Source of the DNA: Aquificaceae bacterium
GTDB taxonomy: Bacteria; Aquificota; Aquificia; Aquificales; Aquificaceae
Direction of reading: 5' to 3'
DNA: 10,670 nucleotides
Assembly (NCBI GenBank): GCA_015490215.1
Contig: WFYH01000232.1
Span: forward strand, 1 to 10,670
In this document: one piece after another, positions 1-5,815 of the stretch
Numbering within the stretch: position 1 is the first letter of the stretch
Layout of the letters: every line of letters begins with the position of its first letter
Translations under genes and position numbers: made by a program
Notes under the pieces: generated by a model
Seen by the model: only the letters and a program-made list of their open reading frames with translations
Database searches by the model: none
Told to the model about the DNA's origin: nothing

Positions 1-908
1 AGTGTGCGGAGTTCGTTCCCCTTCAGCTTAGCCACAAGTTTCCCGAATTCTTTCCCGAAGAGGCTATAGCCCAAGAGGTAAAGGATATGGTTCACTTCAC
101 ACCTTGGGGCGAAGTGGTAAACATGCCTTCTGAGGGCTTCGTTCTACACAGGAACACCTTTGACCGAAATATAGCGGAGCTTGCAAAGAAGGAGGGAGCG
201 GACTTAGAGCTTAGAACTATCTTTTTGGGATTTGAAGACGGAAGGCTCTGGTTTGAGAAAATAGACACAAGGGAGAGGTTTTCTCTGAAGGCGGACTTCG
301 TGGTGGGTGCGGACGGACCGAGGTCAAAGGTAGCAAAGCTTTCCGGGGAGCATACACAGAGCTTTCTATCCACAGCCCAGTTTACCGTTCCCCTGAAGCG
401 CAAGCTCGGAGATCTTCTCATCTTCTTCAGGGACTACATCCCCGGCGGATATGGATGGATCTTTCCGAAAGGCGAGGTTGCCAACGTGGGCGTGGGTGTG
501 GATCCCCACTTTGGCGTAAATGTCATGGAGAGCTTACGCAAGTTCGTGGAGGAAGTGACAGCGGAGGGTTTCGTTGAAAGCAAAATAGTGAAGAGAACAG
601 GTGGGTGGATCCCGGCAGAGGGAGTAAAGAAGCCTCTCAGAAGTGGAGTTCTCCTTGTGGGTGATGCGGGAGGCTTTTGTCATCCTATAACGGGAGGGGG
701 AATAGCCAATGCGGTTCTGACGGGATACATGGCAGCTCAATCGCTTTTGGAAGGTGACCCACAGGAGTATGAAGAGGAAGCCTTAGAGATCTTCGGACCT
801 ACCCTTAACCGTGCGGCAGAAAAAAGGAGAAAGTTTATGAAAAAGTGGGACAATCTGAGGTATATAATTCCGAGAACTTGGATAGCCTTTGATGAGTATT
901 GGAGATGA
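1..908 (+). CDS. Geranylgeranyl-reductase-family FAD oxidoreductase, 3' part
   Basis: The reading frame is open from base 3 to the TGA at 906-908, giving about 301 residues; the N-terminal FAD-binding GxGxxG segment lies upstream of the window. What remains starts in a CAEFVPLQL stretch, which fits the Cys-containing motif after the dinucleotide fold. It then shows VVGADGPRSKVA (second FAD motif), PGGYGWIFP (the PxxYxWxFP substrate-pocket signature of geranylgeranyl reductases) and VLLVGDAGGFCHPITGGG (the GD motif contacting FAD ribityl). Family members reduce isoprenoid double bonds (archaeal lipids, chlorophyll or quinone side chains) or act on related substrates. In a bacterium of this type the true substrate is unknown, with an isoprenoid quinone chain or carotenoid as candidates. 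The ATG at 87 is internal and not the start, because homologous sequence continues upstream of it. Family assignment is firm; substrate is inference. Confidence 0.88.
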   Translation, partial: CAEFVPLQLSHKFPEFFPEEAIAQEVKDMVHFTPWGEVVNMPSEGFVLHRNTFDRNIAELAKKEGADLELRTIFLGFEDGRLWFEKIDTRERFSLKADFVVGADGPRSKVAKLSGEHTQSFLSTAQFTVPLKRKLGDLLIFFRDYIPGGYGWIFPKGEVANVGVGVDPHFGVNVMESLRKFVEEVTAEGFVESKIVKRTGGWIPAEGVKKPLRSGVLLVGDAGGFCHPITGGGIANAVLTGYMAAQSLLEGDPQEYEEEALEIFGPTLNRAAEKRRKFMKKWDNLRYIIPRTWIAFDEYWR

Positions 909-1097
909 TCACAGTAAATCCTTTCACTCCACCGGGAAAATTCCAAAATCCTTTGGAACCCACACAATGCTGTCAATCCTTTTTTGATCTGGACCATAAA
1001 AATTCCCAAGGACCCTGCTGCTTCAAAGATGATAGTTACCTCCTGTCCTAGACCTTTAACTAACAGCTGATTTAGGAAATGGTTGAATATTTTCCTT
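909..1097. other. Intergenic leader region without a convincing gene
   Basis: Together with the promoter this makes a 220-base gap between the reductase and the PII gene. I see no credible coding sequence. A minus-strand frame is open from 1105 to 737 (GTG start), but most of its length is antisense to the reductase and it has no recognisable motif. The region contains the dyad at 941-958 and several A/T tracts. Its length and position suit the upstream regulatory region of a sigma-54 promoter, which needs distant activator sites. Confidence 0.5.
941..958. repeat. 18-base inverted repeat, candidate activator site
   Basis: A perfect dyad TTCCAAA-ATCC-TTTGGAA (7-base arms, 4-base spacer) lies about 165-185 bases upstream of the predicted sigma-54 transcription start. 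No T-run follows on the + strand and only TTTT on the - strand, so it is a poor intrinsic terminator for the reductase. Position and symmetry fit an enhancer-binding-protein site, but it does not match the NtrC consensus. This role is inference. Confidence 0.35.
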
Positions 1098-1113
1098 TGG
1101 CACACTACTTGCT
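1098..1113 (+). promoter_or_regulatory. Sigma-54 (RpoN) -24/-12 promoter
   Basis: The sequence TGGCAC-ACTAC-TTGCT matches the sigma-54 consensus TGGCAC-N5-TTGCW at every specified base, preceded by T. The invariant GG (1099-1100) and GC (1111-1112) are exactly 10 bases apart. By the usual convention transcription would begin near 1124, about 5 bases before the PII start codon. Nitrogen-control genes are classic sigma-54 targets, so the match to the downstream PII-narK pair is functionally coherent. An activator of the NtrC class would be needed and is not encoded in this window. Confidence 0.88.
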
Positions 1114-1128
1114 AAAAACCTTTTCGGT

Positions 1129-1746
1129 ATGGCGGAGATTTTAGCTGTTGTCAGGAAGGAAAAGTCCTATGACCTGAGGAAAGCTCTCCTTGACGAGGGA
1201 ATTCCCTTCGTTTCTTGGGCGGTGAAAGGAAGGGGCAAGGAAGGAGGACTAAGGTATAAAGGGCTTATTAGGGAAAAGGTCCTTATGCCCTTCCTTCCCA
1301 AGAGAGCCTTTGCCATATTTCCCGAAGAAGGGAAAGTTCAGAAGGTAATTGACCTTATCTTAGATCGCACCTATACAGGTGCCTATGGAGACGGGAAAAT
1401 CTTTCTTTTCTCGGAGGAGGTAAGTGATATGAAGCTCATAAAGGCCGTTATAAGACCTGAAAAGGTTTACGATGTTGCCAAAGCCCTTGAGAAGAAAGGT
1501 TTTAAGGCTATGACCATGTGGGACGTGGTAGGAAGGGGAAAGGAAGGCGGTGTGGTTGTGGGAGAGACCGCTTACGACGAACTTGCAAAGACGATGATCA
1601 TGATTGCTGTCAAAGATGAAGATGTTGACAAAGTTGTAGCTACGATTACAAAATCCGCACACACGGGTGCTTACGGAGACGGGAAGATTTTTGTCTGTAA
1701 CCTCTCCAAGGTCTGGACAATAAGGACCAAGGAGGAAGGTCTGTGA
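1129..1746 (+). CDS. Tandem-domain PII signalling protein (NifI2-like plus NifI1-like)
   Basis: This 205-residue protein is two PII domains in one chain, where ordinary PII is about 105-112 residues and trimeric. Domain 1 spans residues 1-98 (VRKEK at 8-12, GRGKEGG 34-40, FLPK 55-58, TGAYGDGKIF 83-92). Domain 2 spans 101-205 (VIRPEK 107-112, GRGKEGG 135-141, TGAYGDGKIFV 179-189, ending in IRTKEEGL). Domain 2 resembles NifI1 (the GETAYDELAKTM stretch), and domain 1 resembles NifI2 (the FLPKRAFAIF region). Domain 1 lacks the usual C-terminal strand and tail, so the linker is only a few residues. PII proteins bind ATP/ADP and 2-oxoglutarate and control nitrogen enzymes or transporters by protein contact. 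ATG 1129 is the only start that keeps the first strand; no Shine-Dalgarno precedes it, and the sigma-54 promoter leaves an almost leaderless mRNA. The stop overlaps narK by 4 bases. The family is certain; the NifI subtype is by eye and the target is inferred. Confidence 0.92.
   Translation: MAEILAVVRKEKSYDLRKALLDEGIPFVSWAVKGRGKEGGLRYKGLIREKVLMPFLPKRAFAIFPEEGKVQKVIDLILDRTYTGAYGDGKIFLFSEEVSDMKLIKAVIRPEKVYDVAKALEKKGFKAMTMWDVVGRGKEGGVVVGETAYDELAKTMIMIAVKDEDVDKVVATITKSAHTGAYGDGKIFVCNLSKVWTIRTKEEGL
1413..1431 (+). other. Internal Shine-Dalgarno and ATG at the PII domain boundary
   Basis: GGAGGAGGT at 1413-1421 stands 7 bases before an in-frame ATG at 1429-1431, which is residue Met101 and the first residue of PII domain 2. 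This is the best ribosome-binding site in the gene, while the annotated start has none. Internal initiation would yield a free 105-residue NifI1-like PII. It may equally be a relic of two once separate genes joined in frame. Seen directly: the motif, spacing and frame. Inferred: its use. Confidence 0.6.
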
Positions 1747-3170
1747 GGATTCTAAGCGAAATCGTTGCCGCTGTAAAAAAGGGAAACCCCAAAGCCCTCT
1801 TTGCCAGCTTTATCTACTTTGATCACTCCTTCAGTATATGGCTTCTACTAGGGGCTTTGGGACCCTTCATAGCGGAAGCTTTCAACCTATCTGGCGCTCA
1901 AAAAGGTTTTATGGTAGCAATACCAGTAATCTCCGCAGCGATCTTCAGGCTCAACTTCGGGCATATGTTCCAATACATAAACGGGAAATACATAGCCCTC
2001 TTGGGGATAGCTCTTTCTTTAGTTCCCCACCTTTACATGATCCTCACGGGTTACAAGGTGAGTTACGATGACCTCCTTTGGATGGGGGTTTTTCTCGGTG
2101 TTGCGGGAGCGAGTTTTGCTATAGCGCTCCCTATGGCTGGAAGCAACTACCCCAAGGAGGTGCAGGGTCTCGTCTTGGGGCTTGCAGCGGCGGGAAACAT
2201 AGGGGCGGTTCTGGACGGGATTCTCTTTCCCCCGATAGCGAGGGCTATAGGCTGGGAGCATACCTTTGTCCTTTCGGGAATCCTTCTTTTGATAGCTTTA
2301 GTGTTTGTAGTCCTCTGGGCAAGTGATAAGACCAAAAAGAACGAAGGAAACAAGGTTTATCCTGTTCTTGCCTTCTTTGCAACCGTAGCCTTCATGGTGA
2401 TCCTTGCCCTCGGCTTTCAAAAGGGCTGGTTCGGTATCACGGGAAACGCAGGGAAGCTTTTGATCCCTATACTTGGCTCCGCCTTTGCCATAGCCCTCAT
2501 GCCCCTTGCCTTTAAGAAGGTCTTCCTTGAAAGGGACACATGGGTTCTCATGCTCGCTTACTCTATAACCTTCGGCGGTTTTGTGGGAATGTCCTCATAC
2601 ATCGCCATGCTTTTGAGGGACGTCTACGGAATATCAAAGGTTGAGGCGGGAGCTTTGATGTCCCTTTTTGCCTTCACGGGAGCCATGATAAGACCTTTAG
2701 GAGGGCACATAGCGGACAAGGTAAGCGGGGCAACAGCGCTCATTTACTTTCTCGGTGGGATAGCCCTTATAAACTTCCTCTTTGCCGTCTTCAGCCCGCC
2801 GCTGATCTTGGGGATTTTAATGTTTTTAGCCCTTTACATCTTTTACGGGCTTGGGAACGGAGCGATCTTTCAGCTGGTCCCCCACCGTTGGCCCTACCAG
2901 ACGGGTCTTATGACCGGAATAATCGGCGCTGCGGGAGGGATAGGAGGGTTCTACCTTCCCACGGTAAACGGGATAGTCTTTGAGGCAACGGGAGCTTACA
3001 ACTTAGCCTTTGCCTTTTTCGGAACTATAGCAGTCCTTTGCCTGATAATTGTGAAACTCCTGCACGCCAAGTGGATGGAGTGGGCTTATGTGAGATACGA
3101 CTATGAAAAAGAGAAGCTCGTCGGTATAGATCCCAAGAGCGGAAGGGTCGTTATGGAGATAGCGGGCTAA
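1743..3170 (+). CDS. narK: NarK-type nitrate/nitrite transporter (MFS)
   Basis: This 475-residue inner-membrane protein has about 12 hydrophobic segments of the major facilitator superfamily. The nitrate/nitrite porter signatures are visible: a Gly-rich stretch with PMAGSNYP around residues 119-137, and TGIIGAAGGIGG at 391-402. Arg69 (IFRLNFGHM) and Arg317 (GAMIRPLGGHIADK) sit where NarK proteins have their two substrate-binding arginines. It should import nitrate or exchange it for nitrite, for assimilation or nitrate respiration; direction cannot be read from sequence. The GTG start at 1743 overlaps the PII stop (GTGA), with an AAGGAGG Shine-Dalgarno at 1729-1735, so it is translationally coupled and shares the sigma-54 promoter. 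It ends TAA at 3168-3170, overlapping the convergent ROK gene's stop. No nitrate reductase gene is present here. Confidence 0.9.
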   Translation: MRILSEIVAAVKKGNPKALFASFIYFDHSFSIWLLLGALGPFIAEAFNLSGAQKGFMVAIPVISAAIFRLNFGHMFQYINGKYIALLGIALSLVPHLYMILTGYKVSYDDLLWMGVFLGVAGASFAIALPMAGSNYPKEVQGLVLGLAAAGNIGAVLDGILFPPIARAIGWEHTFVLSGILLLIALVFVVLWASDKTKKNEGNKVYPVLAFFATVAFMVILALGFQKGWFGITGNAGKLLIPILGSAFAIALMPLAFKKVFLERDTWVLMLAYSITFGGFVGMSSYIAMLLRDVYGISKVEAGALMSLFAFTGAMIRPLGGHIADKVSGATALIYFLGGIALINFLFAVFSPPLILGILMFLALYIFYGLGNGAIFQLVPHRWPYQTGLMTGIIGAAGGIGGFYLPTVNGIVFEATGAYNLAFAFFGTIAVLCLIIVKLLHAKWMEWAYVRYDYEKEKLVGIDPKSGRVVMEIAG

Positions 3171-4018
3171 TCCGCCATAAGGTAAGCGAGGGCACCCCTT
3201 GCGGATAAAAACTCCCCTGCGCTGGAAAAATGGAGTCTGAAGCAGGAGGCGGGCAGGGGTTCCGCAAGGGAGCGAACCCGTTTTTCTAAGTCTCCTAACA
3301 AAGGTTTAAGCCCTTCTATAAGACCTCCGCCCAGGACCACCACCTCGGGGTTTAAAATGTGAAGTAGGTTTACAAGCCCGAGGACAAGTTTTTCTTTGAA
3401 CATCTCCACAGCGCTGAGGGCTTCCCTTGAACCTTTCTTTGCCAGCTCCACTATTTGATAGTCCCTTAACTTTTGCGATGTTATGGTTTCGTAAGCCCTC
3501 TCAAGCCCGTAAGAGGAGCAGTAAGCTTCCCAACATCCCTTTCTACCGCAGTTGCAAAGCCACCCCCCTTCGGAAATTATGTGGTGACCGAACTCCATGG
3601 CGCTCCCGCAGGCTCCGAAGAAGGGCTTACCCTCTACAACCAAACCGCTACCCAGCCCCGTTCCTACAGATACGAGGGCGAGAACCTTTGCCTCCCTGTG
3701 GTCAAAGAACCACTCACCAAAAGCTCCGAGGGTGACATCGTTACCCACCTTTACCTTTACTCCCCTCAACAGCTCCTCTATGTTCACTCCGTTAAGCTGT
3801 GGCAGGTTGGGAGAGGTAGTTACGGTTCCGTCTACAGAGGTAAAACCCGCCACAGCAACCCCAACCGCTTCGGGGTTTCCCGACAGGGCTACCTCCTTTA
3901 TCTTTTCCAAAAGTTTTCTCCTGTCGCCTTTGATGTCTTTTATATAGTGCTTTTCCTTTGTTCCGTCCTCCCACAGGACCTTGATAAAAGACCCGCCTAT
4001 ATCTATACCTTTAAGCAT
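3167..4018 (-). CDS. ROK-family sugar kinase (glucokinase-like)
   Basis: This 283-residue cytoplasmic kinase belongs to the ROK family. It shows the phosphate-binding DIGGSFIK (6-13), the PNLP stretch (70-73), catalytic Asp94 in VGND, the sugar-binding ExGH motif (Glu142-His145), and the ROK zinc site CNCGRKGC (Cys155, Cys157, Cys162 with His145) followed by Glu164. A C-terminal VVVLGGGL adenosine motif is at 227-234. Length is slightly below the usual 300 or so, but all key residues are present. It probably phosphorylates glucose or another hexose with ATP; substrate is not decided by sequence, and polyphosphate-using relatives exist. It is the last gene of the hydrogenase transcription unit, 17 bases after the HupH-like gene, with no clear Shine-Dalgarno. 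A sugar kinase in that position is unexpected, and read-through transcription may be all that links them. Start chosen because the ATP motif begins at residue 6. Confidence 0.9.
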   Translation of the reverse strand: MLKGIDIGGSFIKVLWEDGTKEKHYIKDIKGDRRKLLEKIKEVALSGNPEAVGVAVAGFTSVDGTVTTSPNLPQLNGVNIEELLRGVKVKVGNDVTLGAFGEWFFDHREAKVLALVSVGTGLGSGLVVEGKPFFGACGSAMEFGHHIISEGGWLCNCGRKGCWEAYCSSYGLERAYETITSQKLRDYQIVELAKKGSREALSAVEMFKEKLVLGLVNLLHILNPEVVVLGGGLIEGLKPLLGDLEKRVRSLAEPLPASCFRLHFSSAGEFLSARGALAYLMAD

Positions 4019-4035
4019 AGAACTTTGGGAAAATT

Positions 4036-4419
4036 TTAAGACCGTTCCTCGGAGGAGGTAAGAACCCTTATTCTCTCTTCAAGGACCCTTAAAGACTCCT
4101 CTATGTCCTCCCTCTGGGCGGCGGCAAGGCGGGGAAAATCGGTTATCTCTATGGTCTCAAGGACGGGCTTTTTGTCCCTGTTGTAGAAGACGCCCACCCA
4201 AACACCGTAAATGCCCGTCTCCCACCACTCCGCCGGTTGGGTTTTGGAGCTATAAGTTATCCTCACCTGTCCCCTGCCGAGAACGTCAAGGATCGCCTCC
4301 CTGTCCTCGGGAGTGATGGGCATCTTGTTCACATAGATTACGTGTTCTTTTCCCGTTTCTAAAAACTCCTTCAGGGCGTGCAGAACCTCTTGCAGTATGG
4401 GAACCGCATTCATAAGCAT
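4036..4419 (-). CDS. HupH/HyaF C-terminal-domain hydrogenase accessory protein
   Basis: This 127-residue protein matches by eye the HupH_C domain of hydrogenase expression proteins: MPITPEDREAILDVLGRGQV at 33-52, AEWWETGIYGVW at 63-74, and LETIEITDFP at 87-96. Full HupH/HyaF proteins have roughly 280 residues with two such regions, so this is a one-domain version. HupH/HyaF act in maturation of the hydrogenase, reported mainly for small-subunit iron-sulphur assembly in aerobic or O2-tolerant systems. The gene lies 4 bases after the stop of the small membrane-protein gene, inside the hya operon, which supports the call. The start is uncertain between ATG 4419 and ATG 4413. Both lie just after a palindrome (GGGCTTAAGCCC), with at best a weak AAGG about 10 bases upstream of the first. 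The charged C-terminus (after about residue 100) looks helical. Confidence 0.72.
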   Translation of the reverse strand: MLMNAVPILQEVLHALKEFLETGKEHVIYVNKMPITPEDREAILDVLGRGQVRITYSSKTQPAEWWETGIYGVWVGVFYNRDKKPVLETIEITDFPRLAAAQREDIEESLRVLEERIRVLTSSEERS

Positions 4420-4439
4420 GGGCTTAAGCCCTTTTTTTT
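4420..4439 (-). other. A8 run and perfect palindrome at a gene junction
   Basis: On the coding (-) strand an uninterrupted run of eight A (4439-4432) is followed by GGGCTTAAGCCC (4431-4420) and then directly by the HupH-like ATG at 4419. The run falls in the last codons of the small membrane-protein gene. Losing one A, or a +1 shift, would bypass its TAA and enter the HupH-like frame. The palindrome could form a 4-base-stem hairpin over the ribosome-binding region. Read on the + strand the same bases look like a tiny terminator (hairpin then T8), antisense to the operon. Functions are inference. Confidence 0.35.
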
Positions 4440-4606
4440 GAGAGCTTAAACCCTAAGAATAGGGCACCACCTGCAAGGGCGATTGCTACACCCACAAGGA
4501 GTATATCCTCGGGATGCAGAAAACCTATATGCTCGTGGGGAACGGGCTTTATGTGGGCAAAGGAAAGACCAAGGGAGCTTCCCAGAAGTCCCAAAACCTT
4601 TTTCAT
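4424..4606 (-). CDS. Small His-rich single-span membrane protein in the hydrogenase operon
   Basis: I do not recognise a family. The 60-residue product starts MKKVLGLLG with a hydrophobic stretch to about residue 17 that looks like a signal peptide (possible cleavage after SFA). Next comes a His-rich segment, HIKPVPHEHIGFLH, with four histidines in 14 residues. A membrane span follows (DILLVGVAIALAGGALFLGF, about 34-53), then a basic tail, KLSKKRA. Inferred topology: His-rich part in the periplasm, tail in the cytoplasm, hence on the side where the hydrogenase sits. The ATG at 4604-4606 overlaps the hyaD stop (ATGA) and has AAGGAGGT at 4620-4613, six bases upstream. That is far better than an upstream in-frame start that would add 13 residues within hyaD. 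Metal delivery, or contact with hydrogenase or cytochrome b, are possible roles by context only. Confidence 0.75.
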   Translation of the reverse strand: MKKVLGLLGSSLGLSFAHIKPVPHEHIGFLHPEDILLVGVAIALAGGALFLGFKLSKKRA

Positions 4607-5097
4607 AGCACAACCTCCTTCTTGGGTTTTACCTCCAGCCCCCACTCCCTGAGCAGCTCTAAGGTAGCCTTTATCAGATCCCCGAGGGAGCCTTCCACCT
4701 CGGGGCTTAGGTCCGTTCCTATGTCCAAGTCTTTGGGTTCAATTCCGAGGACGACAACCCTTTTTACAGGTTTTTCCAGAAGATCCAAAAGCGCCAGAAC
4801 CTCCTGAATACCTATCTCGTGGGCTGAGACCTTCCTCCTGAAGTAGGCTTTTACCTCTTCGTCGGTGAACCTGTAAAGGGTCCCCGGAGGACCTCCGCCC
4901 GAAACCGCATCCAAGATTATCAACCTCTCCGTCCCCTCAAGGTAGTAAAGGAGATCCATCCCGAGGGTTCCCCCGTCCAGAAGTTCAACCTCTTCGGGAA
5001 ACTCGTAGTTTTCCCTAAGCAGTTCCAAAGCCCTTACGCCGAGTCCCTCATCCCTGAGAAGGACGTTGCCCACACCGAGGATAACCGTTTTACCCAT
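4603..5097 (-). CDS. hyaD: Hydrogenase maturation protease HyaD/HupD
   Basis: This 164-residue cytoplasmic endopeptidase removes the C-terminal peptide of the large subunit after nickel insertion. The family signature is clear: GVGNVLLRDEGLGV at the N-terminus with nickel-ligand Glu17, DGGTLG (41-46), Asp63 in ILDAV, and His93 in SAHEIG. These correspond to the Glu, Asp and His that bind Ni in E. coli HybD. Length is normal for the family. ATG 5097 overlaps the hyaC stop by 8 bases (ATGGGTAA), with AAGGA 8 bases upstream; its own TGA overlaps the next gene's ATG. Such overlaps imply translational coupling along hyaC-hyaD and the small membrane protein. Its substrate is almost certainly HyaB encoded upstream. 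Confidence 0.95.
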   Translation of the reverse strand: MGKTVILGVGNVLLRDEGLGVRALELLRENYEFPEEVELLDGGTLGMDLLYYLEGTERLIILDAVSGGGPPGTLYRFTDEEVKAYFRRKVSAHEIGIQEVLALLDLLEKPVKRVVVLGIEPKDLDIGTDLSPEVEGSLGDLIKATLELLREWGLEVKPKKEVVL

Positions 5098-5803
5098 CCT
5101 TTATGTCCTTAAGGTCTACGGGTTCCTTCTTGAAGAACTTGTAGCCGTTTATCATGGAGGAAAGCTCTCCGTTCTTCTTTATGATCTCCTCCCTTATGAC
5201 GAAGTAAACGTGAAGTATGGCAAATATGATTATGAGCCATGCTACCCAATGGTGCCACATGTGGGTGGGAAACTCACCGCCCAAAAGCCACACCACCCAA
5301 CCGAAGAGGGTAGCCCAAAAGCCGTCCGGATTTGAAAGTCCATACATTCCGAAGCCCGTAACTATCATGAAAAGGATCGCCAGATAAACGAGAGGGTAGA
5401 CTGTCCTTGCGCAGGAGTTCCTTATGTATTCGTGCCCCTCATCGTCCCTGAGCACGAAGAGGTATTTTAGGGTTATCTCCTTCAACCCTGTCCAGTATTC
5501 CCTTCTCCAGAAGGTGGGAAGAACGAGCCTGTCCCTTTTACTGAAAAGAGAAATAAGAACCCTGAAGATGAAGCTTCCCAGAAGCACGTAACCCGCCAAG
5601 AAGTGGAGCTTTCTTATAAATCCCATGGTCAGCCCTTCCTCGTAGGCGTAGGTAGCCTCTATCCCCGTAGGTCCCCAGAAGAAGGGGTTACCTATATACA
5701 GACCGGTTGCGAACAGAACCAATATAGTTAGGAAATTTATCCAGTGCCATATTCTCAAAGCCGGGCTGAAGATGTAGATCCTCTTTGCCTCTTCAATCTT
5801 CAT
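5090..5803 (-). CDS. hyaC: Hydrogenase cytochrome b subunit HyaC
   Basis: This 237-residue di-heme b-type cytochrome of the inner membrane anchors the hydrogenase and passes electrons from hydrogen to quinone. Four or five hydrophobic segments are visible (about 17-38, 62-87, 134-157, 165-176 and 183-204). Histidines placed as in HyaC/HupC heme ligands are His20 (RIWHWIN), His67 (KLHFLAG), His184 or His185 (HMWHHWVAW) and His198 (ILHVYFV). The motif SPALRIWHW near the N-terminus is typical. AAAGGAGG stands six bases before ATG 5803, and the gap to hyaB is 12 bases. Its presence directly after the large subunit supports a quinone-reducing uptake hydrogenase rather than a soluble enzyme. Confidence 0.95.
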   Translation of the reverse strand: MKIEEAKRIYIFSPALRIWHWINFLTILVLFATGLYIGNPFFWGPTGIEATYAYEEGLTMGFIRKLHFLAGYVLLGSFIFRVLISLFSKRDRLVLPTFWRREYWTGLKEITLKYLFVLRDDEGHEYIRNSCARTVYPLVYLAILFMIVTGFGMYGLSNPDGFWATLFGWVVWLLGGEFPTHMWHHWVAWLIIIFAILHVYFVIREEIIKKNGELSSMINGYKFFKKEPVDLKDIKDG

Positions 5804-5815
5804 GGCTTTCCTCCT

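Noticed and set aside
737..1105. Minus-strand frame of 122 codons as a gene
   Set aside because: About half is antisense to the reductase, it has a GTG start without a ribosome site, and it overlaps the sigma-54 promoter.
3186..3202. Hairpin GCGAGGG-CAC-CCCTTGC as a terminator between narK and ROK
   Set aside because: It lies within the ROK coding sequence, has a 3-base loop and one G-T pair, and no T-run follows on either strand.
4420..4439. Hairpin plus T8 on the + strand as a true terminator
   Set aside because: The stem is only 4 bases and no + strand transcript is expected there; it is better described as a palindrome and A-run on the coding strand.
4607..4645. Upstream in-frame start for the small membrane protein (13 more residues)
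   Set aside because: It lies inside hyaD, gives a Gly-rich lead incompatible with a signal sequence, and ATG 4606 has a strong Shine-Dalgarno and ATGA overlap.
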